A model generated the notes under the pieces. It saw only the letters and a program-made list of their open reading frames with translations, was not told the DNA's origin and searched no databases. DNA of 45,272 nucleotides from positions 1 to 45,272 of the forward strand of contig CANFWR010000004.1 in NCBI GenBank assembly GCA_947450865.1, read 5' to 3'. The position numbers were made by a program, and so were the translations under genes. Of this stretch, positions 33,386-41,115 are shown piece after piece. Origin of the DNA: Cytophagaceae bacterium (GTDB taxonomy: Bacteria; Bacteroidota; Bacteroidia; Cytophagales; Spirosomataceae). How positions within the stretch are numbered: the stretch's first letter is position 1; every line of letters begins with the position of its first letter.

Positions 33386-35402
33386 ATTCCATCGACAGAA
33401 GAGTGAATTCCACACGTCGATTACTTTTTCGGGTATCCTCTAATAGGTTATTGGCCAAAGGCTTCGATCCGCCCCATCCCTTCGTTTGAATACGGTTTGC
33501 ATCCACTCCTTTAGAAACCAGGTAAGCCTTCACATTATCTACTCGTTCCAAAGACAATTTTAAGTTATCATTCCAATCGCCTTGATTATCCGTATGGCCT
33601 TCTAAGAGCAATGTATATTGTGTATTTTCAGAAAGAATAGCAATAATCTTCTCTAATTCAGCTTCAAAACCAGGTTTTAACTCTGCCTTACCTTGATCAA
33701 AAATAAGATTAGAAAAAGCAATAGCCTTATTTTTCTCTACCGTTTGAAGAAAGAAATTGCGACTGACTAACTGAAAATTGGTAGAAGAGGTAAAGTCAAA
33801 ACTTTCCACTTTGGAGAAGAATCCCTGTTTCTTAATTTGCACCGTAAAGGGCTTTTTCGCAGGCCACATAAAGCTATAATCACCTACATAAGGGTCATAA
33901 TCAATGGAAAGCGTATCCGTATTTCCTTTTGCTTTAATGACGATGCGTGCCGCCATAGGCTCTTTGGTCTTTTGATTAATAACCTGGCCTGTCATTTGAA
34001 TTAAGGTCAAAGGCTTCGCTTTCTCAGGAATCTTGATACGGAAAATATCCTCAGCACCCACCGAATTCTCTGTGGAGCTAAAATAGGCATAATCACCTTT
34101 GGCCGACACAGAAAAATAACCATCCCACTGAGGCGTATTGACAATAGGGCCTAAGTTTTCTGGCGCCGACCAATTTTGCCAGGTATCATCTAAACGACGA
34201 GATAAAAAGATATCATTATTACCATAACCCACATGACCGCTAGAAGAAAAGTACATCGTCACACCATCTGGAGCAATAAAGGGAGTAGATTCTGCTTCAC
34301 CTGTATTCACAATTGGCCCTATGTTTTTAGGTTCTGACCAAGAATCATCCGAATTCAAAAAGGAAACATAGATATCCTTTCCACCATATGAATCTTTGGT
34401 TTCAGTGGTCATCAAGAGGACTTTTCCATTAGGAGCTAATGTATATTCAGAGAATTCTGATTTATTCTTAAAGTAGACAATTTTCAAGGCTTTTGGAAAA
34501 CTCCATTCTCCCGTTCTTAAAAGAAACGAGAAGGAAACGCCCTTTTCCATCGTCCCGTCTTTCCCATAGACATTGTTCAATAATAAGGTTTTTCCATTAG
34601 GTGTGATACCACAAACCGCGTTATTCTCATCGTTATTAATAGGAGCGGGGAAAAGCGTAGCTTTTGACCAAGTACGATCTGACTGCCAATTAGATACCCA
34701 AATATCCTGGTTTTTATTGGCCCCTAAATTATCAGGATGCTTCCAGCGAGTGAAATAAAGCTTTTGGCCATCCGGACTTACGACAGGACAAATCTCATTA
34801 AACTTTGAGTTGATGGCGTTTCCTAGATTTTCACGCGCTTGAAAGGCATTCACGTCTGTTGTTAATTTCAAAGAGGATTCGATGGGTTCATCGCTATCCG
34901 AAATACCGATGGCATCAATTTGGGAATATCCTCTCACACGTAAGGAATTAAAGGAAATCTTGATGCCTTTTAATTTGAAATTCGTTTTAGTAGGTAGGCG
35001 AATAGTCGTCACCTGAGATCCAGCCGTAGCGTAACCTGGTGAAAAGGTGCGCAAGGGATAGATCTTATTATTCTGATCTAAACCATCCACCGAAGTGATG
35101 CTACCAGCCCCAAAATTTTCAAAGATGGCTATCTGCTTCACCGCCATCGTTGTATCAAAACCTACTAACAGGTATTCTCCATCCGGACTATCGGCGGTCA
35201 TGGATTGCCAAGCACTAGGAGTGGCTGACATTTTCGGGTACTTACTCGGACGACCCAGTGCATGCAAAGCCCTATATTCTTTACCTAAAAGAGGATCTTT
35301 GTATTCACTAGAAACAGAAATGACCTGAGAAGCCCATTTTACTTTTTGGGCGAAAGTAAGGGTGGAAACAAAAATCAACAAGATGCAGATTCTGACACCC
35401 AT
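33384..35402 (-). CDS. OmpA-family protein with PD40 beta-propeller repeats
   Basis: A 672-residue exported protein. It has an N-terminal signal peptide (MGVRICILLIFVSTLTFAQ, cleavage near A-Q). Residues about 190-450 contain PD40/WD40-like repeats (PDGQKLYFTRW, PNGKTLLLNN, PNGKVLLMTTE, PDGVTMYFSSSGHVGYGNNDIFLSR, KGDYAYFSSTENSVGAEDIFRI). A short carboxypeptidase-regulatory-like beta domain (about 460-540) leads to a C-terminal OmpA peptidoglycan-binding domain (LLLEGHTDNQGDWNDNLKLSLERVDNVKAYL, with NRRVEFTLL at the end). It is probably outer-membrane associated and anchored to peptidoglycan. It is downstream of rpe with a 4-nt gap. Its exact role is unknown. Confidence 0.92.
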   Translation of the reverse strand: MGVRICILLIFVSTLTFAQKVKWASQVISVSSEYKDPLLGKEYRALHALGRPSKYPKMSATPSAWQSMTADSPDGEYLLVGFDTTMAVKQIAIFENFGAGSITSVDGLDQNNKIYPLRTFSPGYATAGSQVTTIRLPTKTNFKLKGIKISFNSLRVRGYSQIDAIGISDSDEPIESSLKLTTDVNAFQARENLGNAINSKFNEICPVVSPDGQKLYFTRWKHPDNLGANKNQDIWVSNWQSDRTWSKATLFPAPINNDENNAVCGITPNGKTLLLNNVYGKDGTMEKGVSFSFLLRTGEWSFPKALKIVYFKNKSEFSEYTLAPNGKVLLMTTETKDSYGGKDIYVSFLNSDDSWSEPKNIGPIVNTGEAESTPFIAPDGVTMYFSSSGHVGYGNNDIFLSRRLDDTWQNWSAPENLGPIVNTPQWDGYFSVSAKGDYAYFSSTENSVGAEDIFRIKIPEKAKPLTLIQMTGQVINQKTKEPMAARIVIKAKGNTDTLSIDYDPYVGDYSFMWPAKKPFTVQIKKQGFFSKVESFDFTSSTNFQLVSRNFFLQTVEKNKAIAFSNLIFDQGKAELKPGFEAELEKIIAILSENTQYTLLLEGHTDNQGDWNDNLKLSLERVDNVKAYLVSKGVDANRIQTKGWGGSKPLANNLLEDTRKSNRRVEFTLLSME

Positions 35403-35406
35403 CGAA

Positions 35407-36069
35407 TTAATTCGCTACAGACAAAAGTTCAGCGATGGTTGCCTTCGGATCTTTAGACGCAAAAACAAAACTTCCAGCCACTAAGACGTCTGCGCCAGCT
35501 TGATATAAATCCGCTGCATTCGCCATGGTTACACCACCATCAATTTCAATCTTTAAGGAAGTATTTCCCGCTTTAGCAGCCATTTCAGCTAAGCGCTTTG
35601 TTTTATTGATGGCGTTCGGAATAAATTTTTGACCACCAAAACCCGGATTAACCGACATAATCAAAGCTAAATCCAAATCAGCGATAATATCTTCGTACAC
35701 CTCTACAGGTGTACCCGGATTGATAGCGACACCGGCTAAACAACCTGCGTCTTTAATTTGCTGAATGGTACGGTGTACGTGAGGACAAGCTTCATAGTGC
35801 ACGGTGATGACTTTAGCGCCTGCTTTGGCAAACGTCGTAATATATTGCTCGGGCTTTTCAATCATTAAATGGACGTCAAGCACCTTAGTAGCGACTTTAT
35901 TGATGGCTTCCAACACCGGAAAACCAAAGGAAATATTAGGAACAAAAACCCCATCCATCACGTCAATGTGAATCCAATCTGCTTTAGATTCATTCAACAT
36001 TTGTACTTCAGATCCTATGTTTAAAAAATCACAGGCTAAAACCGAGGGGGCGATGATCAAATTTCTCAT
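35407..36069 (-). CDS. rpe: Ribulose-phosphate 3-epimerase
   Basis: Interconverts ribulose 5-phosphate and xylulose 5-phosphate in the pentose phosphate pathway. It has 220 residues and a TIM barrel with the expected motifs: IIAPSVLACDFLNIG, WIHIDVMDGVFVPNISFGFPV (metal ligands), LDVHLMIEKPEQYI, MSVNPGFGGQKFIP and IEIDGGVTMANAADLYQAGADVLVAGSFVF. It is first in a two-gene unit with the OmpA/PD40 gene. The product of xylulokinase (18787-20262) would feed into this reaction. Confidence 0.97.
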   Translation of the reverse strand: MRNLIIAPSVLACDFLNIGSEVQMLNESKADWIHIDVMDGVFVPNISFGFPVLEAINKVATKVLDVHLMIEKPEQYITTFAKAGAKVITVHYEACPHVHRTIQQIKDAGCLAGVAINPGTPVEVYEDIIADLDLALIMSVNPGFGGQKFIPNAINKTKRLAEMAAKAGNTSLKIEIDGGVTMANAADLYQAGADVLVAGSFVFASKDPKATIAELLSVAN

Positions 36070-36073
36070 ACGA

Positions 36074-36081
36074 CAAAGGTA
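36074..36081 (-). promoter_or_regulatory. -7 promoter box abutting the rpe start codon
   Basis: On the minus strand this reads TACCTTTG, an exact TAnnTTTG match, and only 4 nt separate it from the ATG at 36069. A start point 5-7 nt past the box would coincide with the ATG, giving a leaderless mRNA. I see no convincing -33 element. Confidence 0.5.
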
Positions 36082-36143
36082 TAAAATATTCCTAAACCTT
36101 GTTTCTCGCTTGATTCCAATTGAATTAAGTTTTAATTTCGATT

Positions 36144-38141
36144 ATGGATATAAATCAGCGGATGAATGAACTCATTGAGAAGATCAATCTCTATAATGAG
36201 GCCTATTATCAACAGAATGAAAGTATGATTTCGGATCAAGCATTCGATCAATTACTCGCTGAATTAATTCAATTAGAACAAGCCAATCCACTTTTTGCTC
36301 GTTCGGATAGCCCCACTCAAAAAGTAGGCGGCACCATCACCAAAGAATTCAAATCCGTCACCCATCAATTCCCGATGTTATCCTTAGGGAATACCTACAA
36401 TGAAACCGATTTACGGGATTTTGATGAGCGGGTTAAAAAAGGGTTAGAAGGAGAGAAATTTGAATACGTATGTGAATTAAAATTTGACGGGGTAGCCTTG
36501 TCGTTTTGGTACACAAACGGGGTTTTACAAAAAGGGGTAACAAGAGGGGATGGAACCAGAGGGGATGATATTACGGCGAATGTAAAGACTATCAAAAGTT
36601 TACCCACCCGCGTTAATTCCACGATTTTACCTTCCACCTATGAAATAAGAGGAGAGGGATACATGCCTATCACTTCCTTCGATCGAATTAATGCGGAGAA
36701 GATTGCCAAAGGGGACCAACCCTTAGCCAATCCTCGCAATGCTGCTTCCGGAACTTTTAAAATGCAGGATTCTGCGGAGGTAGCTAGAAGAGAAATGGAA
36801 TGCTTTATTTATTCTTATTTAGGTAATGAGAATCCTTTCAACAGCCATTCGGAGGCATTAGAACATTTAAAATCAGTTGGATTTAGTGTTTCACCTACCT
36901 ATCGTGTTTGTTCTTCGATCGATGAAGTATTAACCTATATCGAGGATTGGGCTGAGAAGAGAAACGATTTACCCTTAAATACGGATGGGATTGTGATCAA
37001 AGTCAATTATTTTGGACAACAGGAACGATTAGGTTTTACGGCCAAATCTCCACGCTGGGCGATTGCTTTCAAATACCCGTCTGAAATCGCACGGACACGA
37101 ATCAATTCTGTTTCTTACCAAGTAGGTAGAACCGGAAATGTGACTCCAGTCGCTAATCTGGAACCTGTTTATTTAGCTGGAACAGTCATCAAACGCGCCT
37201 CCATTCACAATGCGAATGAAATGGAACGTCTTGATTTAAGGGAAGGGGATACCGTATTCATTGAAAAGGGGGGTGAGATCATACCAAAAATTACAGGTGT
37301 TGACACTTCTGCCAGAAAAGAAGAAAATGCCTTCATTTTCCCACATCAGTGCCCTTCCTGTGACACAGAACTTATTCGTTTAGAAGGTGAAGCCAATCAT
37401 TATTGTCCAAATGACACCGGTTGTCCACCACAAATCAAAGGTAAGATTGAACATTTCATTGCCAGAAAAGCCTTGAACATTGAAAACCTAGGAACAGAAA
37501 CGGTCGATTTATTATTCGAAAAAGGAATTGTCCAAAATGTGGCAGACCTCTATGATTTAAATGCAGAGAAATTCATTGGATTAGAAGGTTTTCAGTCTAA
37601 ATCGATTCAAAACATACTTTCCAGCGTAGAAAAATCAAAGCAAATCCCGTTTCGACAAGTATTATTTGGGTTAGGCATTCGCCACGTGGGAGCTACGATT
37701 GCAGAGAAATTAGTCCTGCATTTTCACTCGTTGGAGAATTTAATGAAGGCTAGTCTGGAAGAATTAATTGCAGTGCCAGAGATAGGGGAGCGGATTGCTC
37801 TTAGTGTTTTAGAGTACTTTGCGGCTTCCGAAAATAGAGCAATCATAGAGCGCCTTAGAACGGCTGGGGTTCAATTTTCCGAAGAAATAAGTGAAATAGT
37901 TTTAGAAACAACGGCCTTAGAAGGTAAAACTTTCGTAATTTCGGGTGTATTTAGCCATTTCGACCGAGATGGGTTAAAGGCAAAAATCATCGCTAACGGC
38001 GGAAAAGTCGTTTCCAGTATTTCTGCCAAATTAGATTACCTAGTCGCCGGTGAAAATATGGGACCAGCGAAACTAGAAAAAGCCAATTCATTATCCATAC
38101 CAATTATTTCGGAGGACGAGTTTATTGCCCTTCTTTCTTAA
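36144..38141 (+). CDS. ligA: NAD-dependent DNA ligase
   Basis: Seals nicks in replication and repair. It has 665 residues and the full LigA domain order. Domain Ia is followed by the adenylation domain with the K-x-D-G motif (CELKFDGVALSF) and GDGTRGDDITANVKTI. The OB domain follows, then a four-Cys zinc finger (CPSCDTELIRL... HYCPNDTGCPPQ), helix-hairpin-helix repeats (FGLGIRHVGATIAEKL, AVPEIGERIALSVLEYF) and a C-terminal BRCT domain (about 590-665, ALEGKTFVISGVFSHFDRDGLK). It is first in an operon with dapA, 2 nt downstream. Confidence 0.98.
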   Translation: MDINQRMNELIEKINLYNEAYYQQNESMISDQAFDQLLAELIQLEQANPLFARSDSPTQKVGGTITKEFKSVTHQFPMLSLGNTYNETDLRDFDERVKKGLEGEKFEYVCELKFDGVALSFWYTNGVLQKGVTRGDGTRGDDITANVKTIKSLPTRVNSTILPSTYEIRGEGYMPITSFDRINAEKIAKGDQPLANPRNAASGTFKMQDSAEVARREMECFIYSYLGNENPFNSHSEALEHLKSVGFSVSPTYRVCSSIDEVLTYIEDWAEKRNDLPLNTDGIVIKVNYFGQQERLGFTAKSPRWAIAFKYPSEIARTRINSVSYQVGRTGNVTPVANLEPVYLAGTVIKRASIHNANEMERLDLREGDTVFIEKGGEIIPKITGVDTSARKEENAFIFPHQCPSCDTELIRLEGEANHYCPNDTGCPPQIKGKIEHFIARKALNIENLGTETVDLLFEKGIVQNVADLYDLNAEKFIGLEGFQSKSIQNILSSVEKSKQIPFRQVLFGLGIRHVGATIAEKLVLHFHSLENLMKASLEELIAVPEIGERIALSVLEYFAASENRAIIERLRTAGVQFSEEISEIVLETTALEGKTFVISGVFSHFDRDGLKAKIIANGGKVVSSISAKLDYLVAGENMGPAKLEKANSLSIPIISEDEFIALLS

Positions 38142-38143
38142 AT

Positions 38144-39037
38144 ATGCAATCATTACCTAAATTTCACGGCGTTGCGCCAGCACTAGTTACTCCCATGGAC
38201 GAGGATCGTTCTATTAACTGGGATGGCTTAAAGAAATTAATTCAACACGTGAGTAACGGAGGGGTAGATTATTTAGTTGTTCAAGGGACGACTGGAGAAT
38301 CTGCTACTACCACAGCAGATGAGAAGAAACAAATCGTTTCTACCATTCAAGAAGCTAATACAAAAAACTTACCCATTGTTTATGGATTAGGCGGAAACAA
38401 TACGGATTCGTTGATTAATCAAATCAAACAAACTTCTTTCGATGGAATTGACGCCATTTTGTCTGTTTGTCCTTATTACAATAAACCAAGTTCAAGAGGC
38501 GTAATCGCACATTATGAAGCAATTGCAGATGCTTGTCCGGTTCCAGTCATTATGTACAATATTCCTGGTAGAACGGGAATTAATATGTCCGCCGAAACGG
38601 TATTAAAGCTTTCGGAACATAAAAATATCATTGGAATTAAGGAAGCATCTTGCATCATTGAACAATGTATGGAGATTGTTTACCACAAGCCAGAAGACTT
38701 TTTATTAATCTCTGGAGATGATGTTCAAGCTGTGCCTATCATTTCAATTGGGGGTGTGGGTGTTATGTCTGTGATTGCAAACGCGTTTCCACAGCAGTTT
38801 ACCACGATGATTCACCACGCATTGGCAGGGGATTATCGTTCAGCTCAAAAAGAATTAGGCAAATTCCTAACCATCGACCCGTATTTATACGAAGAGGGAA
38901 ATCCAGTAGGAGTGAAGAAATTATTAGAGAATCAAGGTTTGTTTGGTGCTCAAGTGCGTATGCCGTTAGCAAGCGCATCTGCTGAGTTAGGGCAAAAATT
39001 AGCTCAAATCAGTCAACAAGAAGGTTTAAATAAATAA
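38144..39037 (+). CDS. dapA: 4-hydroxy-tetrahydrodipicolinate synthase
   Basis: Condenses pyruvate with aspartate semialdehyde, the committed step to diaminopimelate and lysine. It has 297 residues and a TIM barrel. The motifs are GVAPALVTPMDED, VVQGTTGESATTT, LSVCPYYNKPSSRG, MYNIPGRTGIN (catalytic Tyr region upstream) and IIGIKEASC with the Schiff-base Lys. GDD and GGVGVMSVIANAFPQ complete the fold. It lies 2 nt after ligA and 6 nt before the Dabb gene. Confidence 0.97.
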   Translation: MQSLPKFHGVAPALVTPMDEDRSINWDGLKKLIQHVSNGGVDYLVVQGTTGESATTTADEKKQIVSTIQEANTKNLPIVYGLGGNNTDSLINQIKQTSFDGIDAILSVCPYYNKPSSRGVIAHYEAIADACPVPVIMYNIPGRTGINMSAETVLKLSEHKNIIGIKEASCIIEQCMEIVYHKPEDFLLISGDDVQAVPIISIGGVGVMSVIANAFPQQFTTMIHHALAGDYRSAQKELGKFLTIDPYLYEEGNPVGVKKLLENQGLFGAQVRMPLASASAELGQKLAQISQQEGLNK

Positions 39038-39043
39038 TAAAAT

Positions 39044-39346
39044 ATGTTTGTACACGTTGTAAATTTTTGGTTAAAAAAAGGGTTAAGCGCTGGAGATATC
39101 GCGCTTTTTGAGGCAGGCGTTCAGTCATTAGCTGACGTGGAGACGGTGGATGTATTTAGCGTAGGGAAACCAGCTAGTACGGATCGTCCCGTTATCGATC
39201 GTTCGTACGATTATTGTTTATTAACCACATTTGAAGACGAAAAAGGGCACGATTATTATCAAACGGCTCCTATTCACTTAGAATTTATTAAAAAATGTGC
39301 CCACCTTTGGGATAAAGTATTAATCTATGATTCAGAAAGCATGTAA
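39044..39346 (+). CDS. Dabb (stress-responsive alpha/beta barrel) domain protein
   Basis: A 100-residue cytoplasmic protein. It begins MFVHVVNFWLKKGLSAGDIALFEAGVQSLADVETVDVFSVGKPASTDRPVIDRSYDYCLLTTFEDEKGHDYYQTAPIH, the typical Dabb pattern (initial strand with H-x-V, x-F-W-L, the D-R-x-x-D-Y strand, and Y-x-x-x-P-x-H before the last helix). Dabb dimers are small ferredoxin-like barrels with varied roles; no function can be assigned. It overlaps the next gene by 20 nt in a different frame. Confidence 0.85.
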   Translation: MFVHVVNFWLKKGLSAGDIALFEAGVQSLADVETVDVFSVGKPASTDRPVIDRSYDYCLLTTFEDEKGHDYYQTAPIHLEFIKKCAHLWDKVLIYDSESM

Positions 39347-39767
39347 GCTTCTTCTCGTTATATCCGTAGTAGGCTGCTCTAAACACGTAAAACCTACGAC
39401 GTATTATTCGAATGATTTTAAAAATGGTGGTATAGAACGTCATGATGGATTAGGCTTTGAAGTTCCTGTGAAATACGATATTGATGTATTGTATTTTAAT
39501 GAACATCCGAAGCAGAGTTATGAGGATATCGAAACCATCAAAATGTCAGGGGAGGTTCCATTAGAGGACAAGCAAACCCAAAATGGGAAGATGCTTTACC
39601 GTGGTAACCACCAAGATAAAAAGCAAGAAATTCTACGTCAAATGGTCGAGAAGGCCAAAGAATTAGGCGCAACAGCACTTATAGACGTTAAATATTCTAT
39701 TTACAGCACACAAACAGCAAGTGGCTTTACCTTTACTGGAAAAGCGGTTCGTTACGTGTTGAAATAA
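39327..39767 (+). CDS. Small lipoprotein of unknown function
   Basis: It has 146 residues. A lipoprotein signal peptide is clear (IQKACKLLLVISVVGC, lipobox V-V-G-C with Cys17), so it is probably anchored in the periplasmic leaflet or the outer membrane. The C-terminal part (VEKAKELGATALIDVKYSIYSTQTASGFTFTGKAVRYV) resembles the YbjQ/heavy-metal-binding-like pattern in which a helix ending E-x-G-A-x-A is followed by two long strands, but that similarity is weak. It starts inside the Dabb gene (20-nt overlap) and its end overlaps the convergent fucosidase gene by 35 bp. Confidence 0.75.
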   Translation: MIQKACKLLLVISVVGCSKHVKPTTYYSNDFKNGGIERHDGLGFEVPVKYDIDVLYFNEHPKQSYEDIETIKMSGEVPLEDKQTQNGKMLYRGNHQDKKQEILRQMVEKAKELGATALIDVKYSIYSTQTASGFTFTGKAVRYVLK

Positions 39768-41115
39768 ACCGATAAGCTTCTAAATTAGAAATTAAAACAG
39801 GGCCTCTTGAACCTGCAAATCTAATTTGGAAGCTTTTTAGTTTCCGCTCCTTGAAGGTGATCATTCGCTTGTGGCCAATCGTTCCCGCCTTAATTACTTC
39901 CTTATTACCTGATTCATCGACTAATTCTACTTCAAAACTGCTAACACGTTGTCCTAAAGCAATCGGCTCTTGTAGCATAATATTATTTATACTTAAAGGA
40001 GTTATCAATTCAACGGAAATAGTATTCTTTGTAGGAGATGCCATCCAAAAGGTCGAGTTCTTTCCATCGAATAATGGATCATTCGAATTTCTCTTTAAAA
40101 GATTAACTAATGATTTTGCACGAATCGCCGCAAATCCCATCAAGGAAGCAGAATCATTCTCGTGAATCAAACCACGCGTATCAACCGGAATATTTAATAA
40201 AAGATTCGCATTACGGCCTACTGAAGCAGCATAAATCTTTAATAGCGAATCAGGTGTTTTGACTTTATTGTCTTGCTCAGGGTGATAATACCAACCCGGA
40301 CGAATAGAAACATCTACTTCAGGAGAAACCCAATGCGTTCCATTTTCTTGACCATTTCGGTAATTGTCAAAATCAGGGCATCCAGGATAGATCTTGTCGC
40401 GTAAAATAGGACTCCACATCGTATCATAGGCGTAACCACGTTCATTTCCTACCCAACGAATGTCCGGACCAGCATCGGAGAATTGCACTGCATTAGGCTG
40501 GTATTTATTGACCATGGAGTGAAATAAATTCCAATCGTACACCTGCTTCTTTCCGTTAGGTCCTTCACCATTTGCACCATCATACCAAAACTCGAAAATT
40601 GGTCCATAGTTTGTTAATAATTCCTCCTGCATTTTAGCATACACCTGGTTATAATCATCTGTTCCATAAGCAGGGTGGAAACGATCCCAAGGCGACAGAT
40701 AGATGCCTAGTTTCAAACCGTACTTTTTACAGGCCTCCGATAATTCCTTCACCACATCTCCCTTGCCATTCTTCCAAGGGGACTTAGCCACGGAATGCGA
40801 GGTATATTTAGAGGGATAAAGCGCAAAACCATCGTGGTGCTTCGCCGTCAAAATCAATCCCTTCATTCCTGCCTTCTTAGCAATTCTAGCCCATTGATTA
40901 CAATCCAAGGCTGTAGGATTGAAAGAGGACGGACTTTCTTTTCCCTCGCCCCATTCCACATTCGTAAACGTGTTCATATTAAAATGAATGAATCCATAAT
41001 ACTCTAATTCCGACCAAGCTAATTGCTTAGCAGAAGGAACAGGGTAGACGGGAACTACCTTTTGAGAAAATAGCGAATAGCTTAAAAGAGCAAAGAATAG
41101 AGTGAATTTTTTCAT
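39733..41115 (-). CDS. Secreted alpha-L-fucosidase, GH29
   Basis: It releases L-fucose from glycans. It has 460 residues. A signal peptide (MKKFTLFFALLSYSLFSQ) is followed by the GH29 barrel: YGFIHFNMNTFTNVEWG, LDCNQWARIAKKAGMKGLILTAKHHDGFALYPSKYTSHSV, KKYGLKLGIYLSPWDR, and GPIFEFWYDGANGEG with D179 as the likely nucleophile. A C-terminal beta domain is present (about 345-450). The overall pattern, with ANGEGPNGKKQVYDW, looks more like the GH29-B subgroup, but this is by eye. Its ATG overlaps the stop of the M14 peptidase (TAATG), and fucP with a mutarotase lie on the other side of the peptidase. Confidence 0.93.
   Translation of the reverse strand: MKKFTLFFALLSYSLFSQKVVPVYPVPSAKQLAWSELEYYGFIHFNMNTFTNVEWGEGKESPSSFNPTALDCNQWARIAKKAGMKGLILTAKHHDGFALYPSKYTSHSVAKSPWKNGKGDVVKELSEACKKYGLKLGIYLSPWDRFHPAYGTDDYNQVYAKMQEELLTNYGPIFEFWYDGANGEGPNGKKQVYDWNLFHSMVNKYQPNAVQFSDAGPDIRWVGNERGYAYDTMWSPILRDKIYPGCPDFDNYRNGQENGTHWVSPEVDVSIRPGWYYHPEQDNKVKTPDSLLKIYAASVGRNANLLLNIPVDTRGLIHENDSASLMGFAAIRAKSLVNLLKRNSNDPLFDGKNSTFWMASPTKNTISVELITPLSINNIMLQEPIALGQRVSSFEVELVDESGNKEVIKAGTIGHKRMITFKERKLKSFQIRFAGSRGPVLISNLEAYRFISTRNEPLFQ

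Noticed and set aside
39851-40165. A 104-codon plus-strand ORF antisense to the fucosidase gene.
   Set aside because: The opposite strand encodes the GH29 C-terminal domain; no domain or promoter supports the antisense frame.
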